Source: Apostichopus japonicus (taxonomy: Eukaryota; Echinodermata; Holothuroidea; Aspidochirotida; Stichopodidae). From it: 64,000 nucleotides of DNA. The notes beneath the pieces were generated by a model. The model was not told where the DNA came from, did no database searches, and worked only from the letters and a program-made list of their open reading frames with translations. Location of the stretch: positions 7,415,984 through 7,479,983 of the forward strand of contig NC_092564.1 in assembly GCF_037975245.1 (NCBI RefSeq). Direction: 5' to 3'. The translations under genes were made by a program, and so were the position numbers. Below are positions 26,652 through 40,185 of the stretch, in pieces. Numbering within the stretch: position 1 is the first letter of the stretch; each line of letters begins with the position of its first letter.

Positions 26652-29600
26652 GGTTCCCTAGTGTATTTATTTAGAAATCACCATACATATGTACAAATTA
26701 TGCCCGAAATTAGCGTCTAATTCGTTCCTTATGGACGCAATCTACACGTAATAATGCTCACTCGTGCCTGCTTGGGCTTGCAGGAACAAAAATGCGAACA
26801 AGCGAGGGTATATACCCCTGAAAAGTAGCTTTCTGATATCATTTACACGTAAACAATTCCGCTATGGCGATTGTATATAGCTTCGACACGCGGGATAGAT
26901 TACGTAATCACTGCAATTGCCTATAGCAGATCGGTAATAGCTATTTATTGACCGTGAAAATGGTTTCCCTAGTGTATTTATTTAGAAATCACCATACATA
27001 TGTACAAATTATGCCCGAAATTAGCGTCTAATTCGTTCCTTATGGACGCAATCTACACGTAATAATGCTCACTCGTGCCTGCTTGGGCTTGAAGGAACAA
27101 AAATGCGAACAAGCGAGGGTATATACCCCTGAAAAGTAGCTTTCTGATATCATTTACACGTAAACAATTCCGCTATGGCGATTGTATATAGCTTCGACAC
27201 GCGGGATAGATTACGTAATCACTGCAATTGCCTATAGCAGATCGGTAATAGCTATTTATTGACCGTGAAAATGGTTTCCCTAGTGTATTTATTTAGAAAT
27301 CACCATACATATGTACAAATTATGCCCGAAATTAGCGTCTAATTCGTTTCTTATGGACGCAATCTACACGTAATAATGCTCACTCGTGCCTGCTTGGGCT
27401 TGCAGGAACAAAAATGCGAACAAGCGAGGGTATATACCCCTGAAAAGTAGCTTTCTGATATCATTTACACGTAAACAATTCCGCTATGGCGATTGTATAT
27501 AGCTTCGACACGCGGGATAGATTACGTAATCACTGCAATTGCCTATAGCAGATCGGTAATAGCTATTTATTGACCGTGAAAATGGTTTCCCTAGTGTATT
27601 TATTTAGAAATCACCATACATATGTACAAATTATGCCCGAAAATAGCGTCTAATTCGTTCCTTATGGACGCAATCTACACGTAATAATGCTCACTCGTGC
27701 CTGCTTGGGCTTGAAGGAACAAAAATGCGAACAAGCGAGGGTATATACCCCCTGAAAAGTAGCTTTCTGATATCATTTACACGTAAACAATTCCGCTATG
27801 GCGATTGTATATAGCTTCGACACGCGGGATAGATTACGTAATCACTGCAATTGCCTATAGCAGATCGGTAATAGCTATTTATTGACCGTGAAAATGGTTT
27901 CCCTAGTGTATTTATTTAGAAATCACCATACATATGTACAAATTATGCCCGAAATTAGCGTCTAATTCGTTCCTTATGGACGCAATCTACACGTAATAAT
28001 GCTCACTCGTGCCTGCTTGGGCTTGCAGGAACAAAAATGCGAACAAGCGAGGGTATATACCCCTGAAAAGTAGCTTTCTGATATCATTTACACGTAAACA
28101 ATTCCGCTATGGCGATTGTATATAGCTTCGACACGCGGGATAGATTACGTAATCACTGCAATTGCCTATAGCAGATCGGTAATAGCTATTTATTGACCGT
28201 GAAAATGGTTTCCCTAGTGTATTTATTTAGAAATCACCATACATATGTACAAATTATGCCCGAAATTAGCGTCTAATTCGTTTCTTATGGACGCAATCTA
28301 CACGTAATAATGCTCACTCGTGCCTGCTTGGGCTTGCAGGAACAAAAATGCGAACAAGCGAGGGTATATACCCCTGAAAAGTAGCTTTCTGATATCATTT
28401 ACACGTAAACAATTCCGCTATGGCGATTGTATATAGCTTCGACACGCGGGATAGATTACGTAATCACTGCAATTGCCTATAGCAGATCGGTAATAGCTAT
28501 TTATTGACCGTGAAAATGGTTTCCCTAGTGTATTTATTTAGAAATCACCATACATATGTACAAATTATGCCCGAAAATAGCGTCTAATTCGTTCCTTATG
28601 GACGCAATCTACACGTAATAATGCTCACTCGTGCCTGCTTGGGCTTGAAGGAACAAAAATGCGAACAAGCGAGGGTATATACCCCCTGAAAAGTAGCTTT
28701 CTGATATCATTTACACGTAAACAATTCCGCTATGGCGATTGTATTTAGCTTCGACACGCGGGATAGATTACGTAATCACTGCAATTGCCTATAGCAGATC
28801 GGTAATAGCTATTTATTGACCGTGAAAATGGTTTCCCTAGTGTATTTATTTAGAAATCACCATACATATGTACAAATTATGCCCGAAATTAGCGTCTAAT
28901 TCGTTCCTTATGGACGCAATCTACACGTAATAATGCTCACTCGTGCCTGCTTGGGCTTGCAGGAACAAAAATGCGAACAAGCGAGGGTATATACCCCTGA
29001 AAAGTAGCTTTCTGATATCATTTACACGTAAACAATTCCGCTATGGCGATTGTATATAGCTTCGACACGCGGGATAGATTACGTAATCACTGCAATTGCC
29101 TATAGCAGATCGGTAATAGCTATTTATTGACCGTGAAAATGGTTCCCTAGTGTATTTATTTAGAAATCACCATACATATGTACAAATTATGCCCGAAATT
29201 AGCGTCTAATTCGTTCCTTATGGACGCAATCTACACGTAATAATGCTCACTCGTGCCTGCTTGGGCTTGCAGGAACAAAAATGCGAACAAGCGAGGGTAT
29301 ATACCCCTGAAAAGTAGCTTTCTGATATCATTTACACGTAAACAATTCCGCTATGGCGATTGTATATAGCTTCGACACGCGGGATAGATTACGTAATCAC
29401 TGCAATTGCCTATAGCAGATCGGTAATAGCTATTTATTGACCGTGAAAATGGTTTCCCTAGTGTATTTATTTAGAAATCACCATACATATGTACAAATTA
29501 TGCCCGAAAATAGCGTCTAATTCGTTCCTTATGGACGCAATCTACACGTAATAATGCTCACTCGTGCCTGCTTGGGCTTGAAGGAACAAAAATGCGAACA

Positions 29601-30240
29601 AGCGAGGGTATATACCCCTGAAAAGTAGCTTTCTGATATCATTTACACGTAAACAATTCCGCTATGGCGATTGTATATAGCTTCGACACGCGGGATAGAT
29701 TACGTAATCACTGCAATTGCCTATAGCAGATCGGTAATAGCTATTTATTGACCGTGAAAATGGTTTCCCTAGTGTATTTATTTAGAAATCACCATACATA
29801 TGTACAAATTATGCCCGAAATTAGCGTCTAATTCGTTTCTTATGGACGCAATCTACACGTAATAATGCTCACTCGTGCCTGCTTGGGCTTGCAGGAACAA
29901 AAATGCGAACAAGCGAGGGTATATACCCCTGAAAAGTAGCTTTCTGATATCATTTACACGTAAACAATTCCGCTATGGCGATTGTATATAGCTTCGACAC
30001 GCGGGATAGATTACGTAATCACTGCAATTGCCTATAGCAGATCGGTAATAGCTATTTATTGACCGTGAAAATGGTTTCCCTAGTGTATTTATTTAGAAAT
30101 CACCATACATATGTACAAATTATGCCCGAAAATAGCGTCTAATTCGTTCCTTATGGACGCAATCTACACGTAATAATGCTCACTCGTGCCTGCTTGGGCT
30201 TGAAGGAACAAAAATGCGAACAAGCGAGGGTATATACCCC
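26652..30240 (+). repeat. Second higher-order segment of block 2, defined by shared indels
   Basis: The variant AATTCGTTTC is found at 27341, 28275 and 29830, spaced three and five monomers apart. A one-base C insertion (ATACCCCCTG) recurs near 27750, 28683 and 30238. A one-base T deletion (TGGTTCCCTA) recurs near 26652 and 29141, eight monomers apart. Shared indels are stronger evidence of block duplication than shared substitutions. Confidence 0.8.
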
Positions 30241-33200
30241 CTGAAAAGTAGCTTTCTGATATCATTTACACGTAAACAATTCCGCTATGGCGATTGTATA
30301 TAGCTTCGACACGCGGGATAGATTACGTAATCACTGCAATTGCCTATAGCAGATCGGTAATAGCTATTTATTGACCGTGAAAATGGTTTCCCTAGTGTAT
30401 TTATTTAGAAATCACCATACATATGTACAAATTATGCCCGAAATTAGCGTCTAATTCGTTCCTTATGGACGCAATCTACACGTAATAATGCTCACTCGTG
30501 CCTGCTTGGGCTTGCAGGAACAAAAATGCGAACAAGCGAGGGTATATACCCCTGAAAAGTAGCTTTCTGATATCATTTACACGTAAACAATTCCGCTATG
30601 GCGATTGTATATAGCTTCGACACGCGGGATAGATTACGTAATCACTGCAATTGCCTATAGCAGATCGGTAATAGCTATTTATTGACCGTGAAAATGGTTT
30701 CCCTAGTGTATTTATTTAGAAATCACCATACATATGTACAAATTATGCCCGAAAATAGCGTCTAATTCGTTCCTTATGGACGCAATCTACACGTAATAAT
30801 GCTCACTCGTGCCTGCTTGGGCTTGAAGGAACAAAAATGCGAACAAGCGAGGGTATATACCCCTGAAAAGTAGCTTTCTGATATCATTTACACGTAAACA
30901 ATTCCGCTATGGCGATTGTATATAGCTTCGACACGCGGGATAGATTACGTAATCACTGCAATTGCCTATAGCAGATCGGTAATAGCTATTTATTGACCGT
31001 GAAAATGGTTTCCCTAGTGTATTTATTTAGAAATCACCATACATATGTACAAATTATGCCCGAAATTAGCGTCTAATTCGTTCCTTATGGACGCAATCTA
31101 CACGTAATAATGCTCACTCGTGCCTGCTTGGGCTTGAAGGAACAAAAATGCGAACAAGCGAGGGTATATACCCCTGAAAAGTAGCTTTCTGATATCATTT
31201 ACACGTAAACAATTCCGCTATGGCGATTGTATATAGCTTCGACACGCGGGATAGATTACGTAATCACTGCAATTGCCTATAGCAGATCGGTAATAGCTAT
31301 TTATTGACCGTGAAAATGGTTTCCCTAGTGTATTTATTTAGAAATCACCATACATATGTACAAATTATGCCCGAAATTAGCGTCTAATTCGTTCCTTATG
31401 GACGCAATCTACACGTAATAATGCTCACTCGTGCCTGCTTGGGCTTGAAGGAACAAAAATGCGAACAAGCGAGGGTATATACCCCTGAAAAGTAGCTTTC
31501 TGATATCATTTACACGTAAACAATTCCGCTATGGCGATTGTATATAGCTTCGACACGCGGGATAGATTACGTAATCACTGCAATTGCCTATAGCAGATCG
31601 GTAATAGCTATTTATTGACCGTGAAAATGGTTTCCCTAGTGTATTTATTTAGAAATCACCATACATATGTACAAATTATGCCCGAAATTAGCGTCTAATT
31701 CGTTCCTTATGGACGCAATCTACACGTAATAATGCTCACTCGTGCCTGCTTGGGCTTGCAGGAACAAAAATGCGAACAAGCGAGGGTATATACCCCTGAA
31801 AAGTAGCTTTCTGATATCATTTACACGTAAACAATTCCGCTATGGCGATTGTATATAGCTTCGACACGCGGGATAGATTACGTAATCACTGCAATTGCCT
31901 ATAGCAGATCGGTAATAGCTATTTATTGACCGTGAAAATGGTTTCCCTAGTGTATTTATTTAGAAATCACCATACATATGTACAAATTATGCCCGAAAAT
32001 AGCGTCTAATTCGTTCCTTATGGACGCAATCTACACGTAATAATGCTCACTCGTGCCTGCTTGGGCTTGAAGGAACAAAAATGCGAACAAGCGAGGGTAT
32101 ATACCCCTGAAAAGTAGCTTTCTGATATCATTTACACGTAAACAATTCCGCTATGGCGATTGTATATAGCTTCGACACGCGGGATAGATTACGTAATCAC
32201 TGCAATTGCCTATAGCAGATCGGTAATAGCTATTTATTGACCGTGAAAATGGTTTCCCTAGTGTATTTATTTAGAAATCACCATACATATGTACAAATTA
32301 TGCCCGAAATTAGCGTCTAATTCGTTCCTTATGGACGCAATCTACACGTAATAATGCTCACTCGTGCCTGCTTGGGCTTGAAGGAACAAAAATGCGAACA
32401 AGCGAGGGTATATACCCCTGAAAAGTAGCTTTCTGATATCATTTACACGTAAACAATTCCGCTATGGCGATTGTATATAGCTTCGACACGCGGGATAGAT
32501 TACGTAATCACTGCAATTGCCTATAGCAGATCGGTAATAGCTATTTATTGACCGTGAAAATGGTTTCCCTAGTGTATTTATTTAGAAATCACCATACATA
32601 TGTACAAATTATGCCCGAAAATAGCGTCTAATTCGTTCCTTATGGACGCAATCTACACGTAATAATGCTCACTCGTGCCTGCTTGGGCTTGAAGGAACAA
32701 AAATGCGAACAAGCGAGGGTATATACCCCTGAAAAGTAGCTTTCTGATATCATTTACACGTAAACAATTCCGCTATGGCGATTGTATATAGCTTCGACAC
32801 GCGGGATAGATTACGTAATCACTGCAATTGCCTATAGCAGATCGGTAATAGCTATTTATTGACCGTGAAAATGGTTTCCCTAGTGTATTTATTTAGAAAT
32901 CACCATACATATGTACAAATTATGCCCGAAAATAGCGTCTAATTCGTTCCTTATGGACGCAATCTACACGTAATAATGCTCACTCGTGCCTGCTTGGGCT
33001 TGAAGGAACAAAAATGCGAACAAGCGAGGGTATATACCCCTGAAAAGTAGCTTTCTGATATCATTTACACGTAAACAATTCCGCTATGGCGATTGTATAT
33101 AGCTTCGACACGCGGGATAGATTACGTAATCACTGCAATTGCCTATAGCAGATCGGTAATAGCTATTTATTGACCGTGAAAATGGTTTCCCTAGTGTATT

Positions 33201-36200
33201 TATTTAGAAATCACCATACATATGTACAAATTATGCCCGAAAATAGCGTCTAATTCGTTCCTTATGGACGCAATCTACACGTAATAATGCTCACTCGTGC
33301 CTGCTTGGGCTTGAAGGAACAAAAATGCGAACAAGCGAGGGTATATACCCCTGAAAAGTAGCTTTCTGATATCATTTACACGTAAACAATTCCGCTATGG
33401 CGATTGTATATAGCTTCGACACGCGGGATAGATTACGTAATCACTGCAATTGCCTATAGCAGATCGGTAATAGCTATTTATTGACCGTGAAAATGGTTTC
33501 CCTAGTGTATTTATTTAGAAATCACCATACATATGTACAAATTATGCCCGAAAATAGCGTCTAATTCGTTCCTTATGGACGCAATCTACACGTAATAATG
33601 CTCACTCGTGCCTGCTTGGGCTTGAAGGAACAAAAATGCGAACAAGCGAGGGTATATACCCCTGAAAAGTAGCTTTCTGATATCATTTACACGTAAACAA
33701 TTCCGCTATGGCGATTGTATATAGCTTCGACACGCGGGATAGATTACGTAATCACTGCAATTGCCTATAGCAGATCGGTAATAGCTATTTATTGACCGTG
33801 AACATGGTTTCCCTAGTGTATTTATTTAGAAATCACCATACATATGTACAAATTATGCCCGAAATTAGCGTCTAATTCGTTCCTTATGGACGCAATCTAC
33901 ACGTAATAATGCTCACTCGTGCCTGCTTGGGCTTGAAGGAACAAAAATGCGAACAAGCGAGGGTATATACCCCTGAAAAGTAGCTTTCTGATATCATTTA
34001 CACGTAAACAATTCCGCTATGGCGATTGTATATAGCTTCGACACGCGGGATAGATTACGTAATCACTGCAATTGCCTATAGCAGATCGGTAATAGCTATT
34101 TATTGACCGTGAAAATGGTTTCCCTAGTGTATTTATTTAGAAATCACCATACATATGTACAAATTATGCCCGAAAATAGCGTCTAATTCGTTCCTTATGG
34201 ACGCAATCTACACGTAATAATGCTCACTCGTGCCTGCTTGGGCTTGAAGGAACAAAAATGCGAACAAGCGAGGGTATATACCCCTGAAAAGTAGCTTTCT
34301 GATATCATTTACACGTAAACAATTCCGCTATGGCGATTGTATATAGCTTCGACACGCGGGATAGATTACGTAATCACTGCAATTGCCTATAGCAGATCGG
34401 TAATAGCTATTTATTGACCGTGAAAATGGTTTCCCTAGTGTATTTATTTAGAAATCACCATACATATGTACAAATTATGCCCGAAATTAGCGTCTAATTC
34501 GTTCCTTATGGACGCAATCTACACGTAATAATGCTCACTCGTGCCTGCTTGGGCTTGCAGGAACAAAAATGCGAACAAGCGAGGGTATATACCCCTGAAA
34601 AGTAGCTTTCTGATATCATTTACACGTAAACAATTCCGCTATGGCGATTGTATATAGCTTCGACACGCGGGATAGATTACGTAATCACTGCAATTGCCTA
34701 TAGCAGATCGGTAATAGCTATTTATTGACCGTGAAAATGGTTTCCCTAGTGTATTTATTTAGAAATCACCATACATATGTACAAATTATGCCCGAAAATA
34801 GCGTCTAATTCGTTCCTTATGGACGCAATCTACACGTAATAATGCTCACTCGTGCCTGCTTGGGCTTGAAGGAACAAAAATGCGAACAAGCGAGGGTATA
34901 TACCCCTGAAAAGTAGCTTTCTGATATCATTTACACGTAAACAATTCCGCTATGGCGATTGTATATAGCTTCGACACGCGGGATAGATTACGTAATCACT
35001 GCAATTGCCTATAGCAGATCGGTAATAGCTATTTATTGACCGTGAAAATGGTTTCCCTAGTGTATTTATTTAGAAATCACCATACATATGTACAAATTAT
35101 GCCCGAAATTAGCGTCTAATTCGTTCCTTATGGACGCAATCTACACGTAATAATGCTCACTCGTGCCTGCTTGGGCTTGCAGGAACAAAAATGCGAACAA
35201 GCGAGGGTATATACCCCTGAAAAGTAGCTTTCTGATATCATTTACACGTAAACAATTCCGCTATGGCGATTGTATATAGCTTCGACACGCGGGATAGATT
35301 ACGTAATCACTGCAATTGCCTATAGCAGATCGGTAATAGCTATTTATTGACCGTGAAAATGGTTTCCCTAGTGTATTTATTTAGAAATCACCATACATAT
35401 GTACAAATTATGCCCGAAAATAGCGTCTAATTCGTTCCTTATGGACGCAATCTACACGTAATAATGCTCACTCGTGCCTGCTTGGGCTTGAAGGAACAAA
35501 AATGCGAACAAGCGAGGGTATATACCCCTGAAAAGTAGCTTTCTGATATCATTTACACGTAAACAATTCCGCTATGGCGATTGTATATAGCTTCGACACG
35601 CGGGATAGATTACGTAATCACTGCAATTGCCTATAGCAGATCGGTAATAGCTATTTATTGACCGTGAAAATGGTTTCCCTAGTGTATTTATTTAGAAATC
35701 ACCATACATATGTACAAATTATGCCCGAAATTAGCGTCTAATTCGTTCCTTATGGACGCAATCTACACGTAATAATGCTCACTCGTGCCTGCTTGGGCTT
35801 GCAGGAACAAAAATGCGAACAAGCGAGGGTATATACCCCTGAAAAGTAGCTTTCTGATATCATTTACACGTAAACAATTCCGCTATGGCGATTGTATATA
35901 GCTTCGACACGCGGGATAGATTACGTAATCACTGCAATTGCCTATAGCAGATCGGTAATAGCTATTTATTGACCGTGAAAATGGTTTCCCTAGTGTATTT
36001 ATTTAGAAATCACCATACATATGTACAAATTATGCCCGAAATTAGCGTCTAATTCGTTCCTTATGGACGCAATCTACACGTAATAATGCTCACTCGTGCC
36101 TGCTTAGGCTTGAAGGAACAAAAATGCGAACAAGCGAGGGTATATACCCCTGAAAAGTAGCTTTCTGATATCATTTACACGTAAACAATTCCGCTATGGC

Positions 36201-37079
36201 GATTGTATATAGCTTCGACACGCGGGATAGATTACGTAATCACTGCAATTGCCTATAGCAGATCGGTAATAGCTATTTATTGACCGTGAAAATGGTTTCC
36301 CTAGTGTATTTATTTAGAAATCACCATACATATGTACAAATTATGCCCGAAAATAGCGTCTAATTCGTTCCTTATGGACGCAATCTACACGTAATAATGC
36401 TCACTCGTGCCTGCTTGGGCTTGAAGGAACAAAAATGCGAACAAGCGAGGGTATATACCCCTGAAAAGTAGCTTTCTGATATCATTTACACGTAAACAAT
36501 TCCGCTATGGCGATTGTATATAGCTTCGACACGCGGGATAGATTACGTAATCACTGCAATTGCCTATAGCAGATCGGTAATAGCTATTTATTGACCGTGA
36601 AAATGGTTTCCCTAGTGTATTTATTTAGAAATCACCATACATATGTACAAATTATGCCCGAAATTAGCGTCTAATTCGTTCCTTATGGACGCAATCTACA
36701 CGTAATAATGCTCACTCGTGCCTGCTTGGGCTTGCAGGAACAAAAATGCGAACAAGCGAGGGTATATACCCCTGAAAAGTAGCTTTCTGATATCATTTAC
36801 ACGTAAACAATTCCGCTATGGCGATTGTATATAGCTTCGACACGCGGGATAGATTACGTAATCACTGCAATTGCCTATAGCAGATCGGTAATAGCTATTT
36901 ATTGACCGTGAAAATGGTTTCCCTAGTGTATTTATTTAGAAATCACCATACATATGTACAAATTATGCCCGAAAATAGCGTCTAATTCGTTCCTTATGGA
37001 CGCAATCTACACGTAATAATGCTCACTCGTGCCTGCTTGGGCTTGCAGGAACAAAAATGCGAACAAGCGAGGGTATATA

Positions 37080-37115
37080 CACGCAAAAAAATGGAGTGTT
37101 GAATTTTAACACTTT
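37080..37115 (+). repeat. Left terminal inverted repeat of the 3.1-kb element
   Basis: Starts CACGCAAAAAAATGGAGTGT. It matches the reverse complement of the right end with single differences at positions 4 and 15 of the first 20, then degrades. Confidence 0.8.
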
Positions 37116-37389
37116 CCAGGTGTAACCGTTCACCCTACACCTGAAGGGTTACTCTGACCCTGAGTAGGGTTACATAATTTATGTAGCGTGGATTTTTTAA
37201 CACCTGCAGAAGTGTACTTTCAGTTCGAGCATTCTGATTGGTCAAACCTCCCGTCAGCTGGATTCTTAGTGTAAGTTAAGTGTTTTTACGATACCACCGT
37301 ACCGTGAACACACATTTACCGTACCTAGCAATACTTGTACCAGTTTGTCGACATTTATCGTTACTAAATGTACTATAGTAACCACAGCC

Positions 37390-38797
37390 ATGTATACGTT
37401 CAAGCCACAAAACGTTACGTACTCAGTGTGCGATAACGAGCTACAATGGCATGAAAATGACGTTATAGGAGACTGGGGCCTGGAAGAATTGATTGAAAAA
37501 TTCGAAGGTATGTTTTGATATTATGTAAGTGTACATGACAAGAACGAGATATGCTTAGAGACCCACGACTAAGCTGGGTAGACGAATGCATTTGAATCGC
37601 TTGCGTTACGTAGACCTAACGCTAAAGTCATACTATAAGTTAACATAATAGGCTAGCTGCTGTTTGTCATAGTCAACTCATAATTGTCAACGAATCAGTG
37701 TAGCCTACATACAAGTAAACATTAAACGGAATTGCCTTCGGACTGACGGAGGACTTTGGTCTAGGCCTTTATTGTAATCTAGTGCATTCTATTCCTTTTT
37801 GTGCGTTAACCGTAACTTCGTTTACCCTGCGAGTCACTTTTTTAAGTAGTACTAGGCCTACTACTAGGCCTAGTACTAGTAGGGTATACTTAGGCTATTT
37901 CAAGACAATGCATTTTTAATAGCATCGGGCATGGGCCTATAGTTACGCTGGTACTATGTTCAATAAGGGATAAACATATATTCATGTAATGCAATATATA
38001 ATTACCACTAATTGCCATTTTAGCTTGTAAGTTGTAGCAAGTAGGTCGAAGCTGATGTGGATTGGTGATACTTTTAGACCTAGGCCCAACTATAATTTAG
38101 CTATATTATGGAAGTGATCTAGCTGTTATAATTCATAGCAATCTACACAATTGCATACAGTGGGAGTGAGCATTATTTTAAGCATTGTTAACATGATGCA
38201 TTGGTTATAAAAGTTGCCTACCTTGTCTGATGAAAGTTTAATGCAAGTTCCTGTTTTGACAAGTAATCACTATAGGCCATCTGGCTTTCTAGATTCAAAC
38301 GTACTTGAAGAAGTTAGAATCACAACTGATTAAATTGTGGGCATTTTCTTTAGGAATGTTCATGTTTTGTGAGGGGTACATGTAAAAAACTGCTTATGCT
38401 CCAAGAAGGTTTTAACACAACTTCATTATGATGGGAATTTTCTTTTCTTTTCTTTGTTGTTACTTAGGAAGCATCAACTTGGAATTCTATTTGCAAAAGA
38501 TTTCAGAAAGACCTCAGCAATATGTGTTACTTCTTGGAGGAAGCAAAATACACCCCAAGCAGTCATTTGTGATCATCCAGAGACATGCCCTACCCCAGAG
38601 GACATTTATGAAGCCATTGATGTTTGCTTCAAATTATTCTACGTGTTAAATCTGAATTATACCAAATTGCAAGTCTCGGTGCCTGGGAATTTTTCCAAAA
38701 AGTTGTCTACAAGTTGCCTGGTGGTGTGAAACGCAACCAGATTCGAGATTTTTATGCTCACCGTGCCGACAAAAAAGACAAAGTTACTGCAGTTTAG
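37390..38797 (+). pseudogene. Broken two-exon gene carried inside the TA-flanked element
   Basis: Exon 1 (37390-37507) starts at an ATG in good context (CAGCCATG), encodes MYTFKPQNVTYSVCDNEL and about 22 more residues, and ends at the donor GAAG|GTATGT. A 960-bp intron ends at TTACTTAG|GAAGC (38467). Exon 2 continues in phase 1 with SINLEFYLQKISERPQQYVL, then QSFVIIQRHALPQ. The plausible frame then jumps near 38600 to EDIYEAIDVCFKLFYVLNLNY, and again at about 38682 to WEFFQKVVYKLPGG, KRNQIRDFYAHR and a stop at 38795-38797. Each jump is explained by loss of one base (or gain of two). The pattern resembles uncharacterised predicted proteins I recall from fish and invertebrates, but I cannot name a family or function. 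As sequenced it cannot make the full product. Confidence 0.6.
37848..37877. repeat. Perfect 13-bp inverted repeat in the element's intron
   Basis: AGTACTAGGCCTA (37848-37860) and TAGGCCTAGTACT (37865-37877) flank a 4-nt loop. It lies in the intron of the broken gene. No function is evident. Confidence 0.8.
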
Positions 38798-39295
38798 CAG
38801 TTGTCATAGACAGAACTCCATGTTTCCTCATCTCACGGATCAGAATGTATGTAAAGTTGTTGCTTATTTGGAATTGTCTTTGGGAAGAGTTTTTTCTTTG
38901 TGTTTAATTTGGAATACCAAAGGCACGAGCCAACAACAAAGACAAAGCAACTGCAGTGTAGCAGTCATCATAGACAGTACTCCACGTTTTCTCATCCCAC
39001 GGATCAGCATATATCTAAAGTTGTTGCTTATTTGAAATTGACTTTGGGAGGAGTTGTTTCTTGCGTTTAATCTGGAATACCAAAAGGCATTTGCCAACAA
39101 CAAAGACATAGTCACTGTAGTGTAGCAGTCATCATACACAGCACTCCATGTTTTCTCATCCCATGGATCAGAATTTTTCTAAAGTTGTTGCTTATTTGAA
39201 ATTGACTTTGGGAAGAGTTGTTTCTCTGTCTTTAATCTAGAAACCAAAGGCATGTGCAAAAAAGTAAAGACCAAGTAACTGCACTGTAGCATTTG
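38777..39295 (+). repeat. 164-bp tandem repeat, three copies plus a partial fourth
   Basis: The word GACAAAG and its variants start at 38777, 38941, 39105 and 39269, and AAAGTTGTTGCTTATTT starts at 38853, 39017 and 39181; all spacings are 164 bp. The first copy contains the last codons and stop of the broken gene, so the unit was amplified from the 3' end of its coding region and following sequence. Weak open frames inside the repeat on both strands are by-products. Confidence 0.93.
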
Positions 39296-39299
39296 AAAA

Positions 39300-39740
39300 T
39301 GTTGGCACTTTTAAGTTGACTTAATTCCACAAGACAATACTTTTATAGCCTAAATTGTTCGTTTTACATTTAATGGGATATAATAAATGGACCTCTGGAA
39401 TAGGAAGGTAGTAGGGTGTTTAATTGCTGAAAATCCCACATTCTGAATTGTTTGTGTTGTCATTGCTTTTTGCTCTCTCTTAAATGTAACTTTCTGCTGC
39501 GAGCGATTCAAACATGCATCCATATTGTTTACCTAATTACTAAGTAATAATTAACCTAAAACCTGTATAAAATATTTACTAAACGGATGCGATGTAAACT
39601 TTTCTGGCAAAATTTTACATAACAGTATTGTATTTGCGTTACATAATAAACATGTAAAACTTTACAAACCAGCAGTTAAATATACATCCAGAAGTATAAA
39701 CGAGAGAGCACTATTGTGTGTTGAGAGTCCATTAAGTATC
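39300..39740. other. Unassigned interior of the 3.1-kb element
   Basis: AT-rich sequence between the 164-bp and the sub-terminal repeats. I see no frame, domain or structured RNA in it. Confidence 0.5.
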
Positions 39741-39744
39741 ATCT

Positions 39745-40035
39745 TGACACAGATGACAAATGAACACTATATGGTGGTAATTCTACTCACTGAAGCAGAA
39801 CTTTGACACCCAGAAGGCCAAACAATGTGCACTAGAGTGTTAATTATACTCCCTGAAGTGCAATTTTGACACCCAGAAGTGCTAACAAATGAACACTTTA
39901 TGGTGTTAATTTTACTTCCTGAAGTGTCATGTTGACACCCAGAAGTTTTAACAAATGAACACTTTATTGTGTTAATTTTACTCCCTGTAGTGTACCTTCA
40001 ACACCAGGAAGTGTTATTTTGACACTTGTATGGGT
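39745..40035 (+). repeat. Sub-terminal 63-66-bp tandem repeats of the 3.1-kb element
   Basis: Degenerate copies contain ACAAATGAACACT (39756, 39822, 39885, 39951; gaps 66, 63 and 66), followed by TGGTGTTAATTTTACT, CTGAAGTG and TTGACACCCAGAAG. They lie about 150-440 bp from the right TIR. In many DNA transposons such repeats serve as transposase binding sites; that role here is inferred. Confidence 0.8.
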
Positions 40036-40149
40036 GTTGTTAAGGTAACACTCGCAAAGTGTTATATTATGTTACACTTCTGAAGTGTTAATTTAACCCG
40101 GTGGGTGTTGTCCCTAATCCAAACAGGGTGGGGTGTTAAATTCAACACT

Positions 40150-40185
40150 TTACGATTCAATTTTAACACTTCATTTTTTTGAGTG
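40150..40185 (-). repeat. Right terminal inverted repeat of the 3.1-kb element
   Basis: Read on the minus strand it starts CACTCAAAAAAATGAAGTGT, pairing with the left end. The TA duplication follows directly at 40186-40187. Confidence 0.8.

Larger units (their letters stand above)
10357..37079 (+). repeat. 311-bp satellite array, block 2 (about 86 monomers)
   Basis: The array continues in the same register from the target-site duplication at 10357 to the TA at 37078-37079. The length departs from an exact multiple by +2, fully explained by single-base insertions near 14690, 27750, 28683 and 30238 and single-base deletions near 26655 and 29144. A and B subtypes are mixed, with recombinants such as GAAAATAGCG plus CTTGCAGG near 11158 and 21110. 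Private variants recur at multi-monomer spacings, which indicates higher-order duplication. A 63-codon frame at 16064-16255 exists only because one T-to-C change removes a stop; it is not a gene. Confidence 0.98.
37080..40185 (+). mobile_element. 3.1-kb TIR DNA element with TA target duplication, carrying a broken gene
   Basis: The 3,106-bp segment interrupts the satellite exactly at a TA inside the monomer palindrome GGGTATATACCC; TA is present at 37078-37079 and 40186-40187. The ends are imperfect inverted repeats beginning CACKCAAAAAAATGRAGTGT. Both ends are rich in short words related to AACACTT/AAGTGTT. Inside are, in order, a two-exon gene remnant (37390-38797), a 164-bp tandem repeat (38777-39295) and sub-terminal 63-66-bp repeats (39745-40035). 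TA duplication and TIRs suggest a Tc1/mariner-like or another TA-targeting superfamily, but I recognise no transposase, so the element is probably non-autonomous and the family is undetermined. Confidence 0.85.

Noticed and set aside
38754-39139. Frames on both strands in the 164-bp repeats
   Set aside because: They follow the tandem repeat and have no domain. Only the last residues of the upstream gene are meaningful here.
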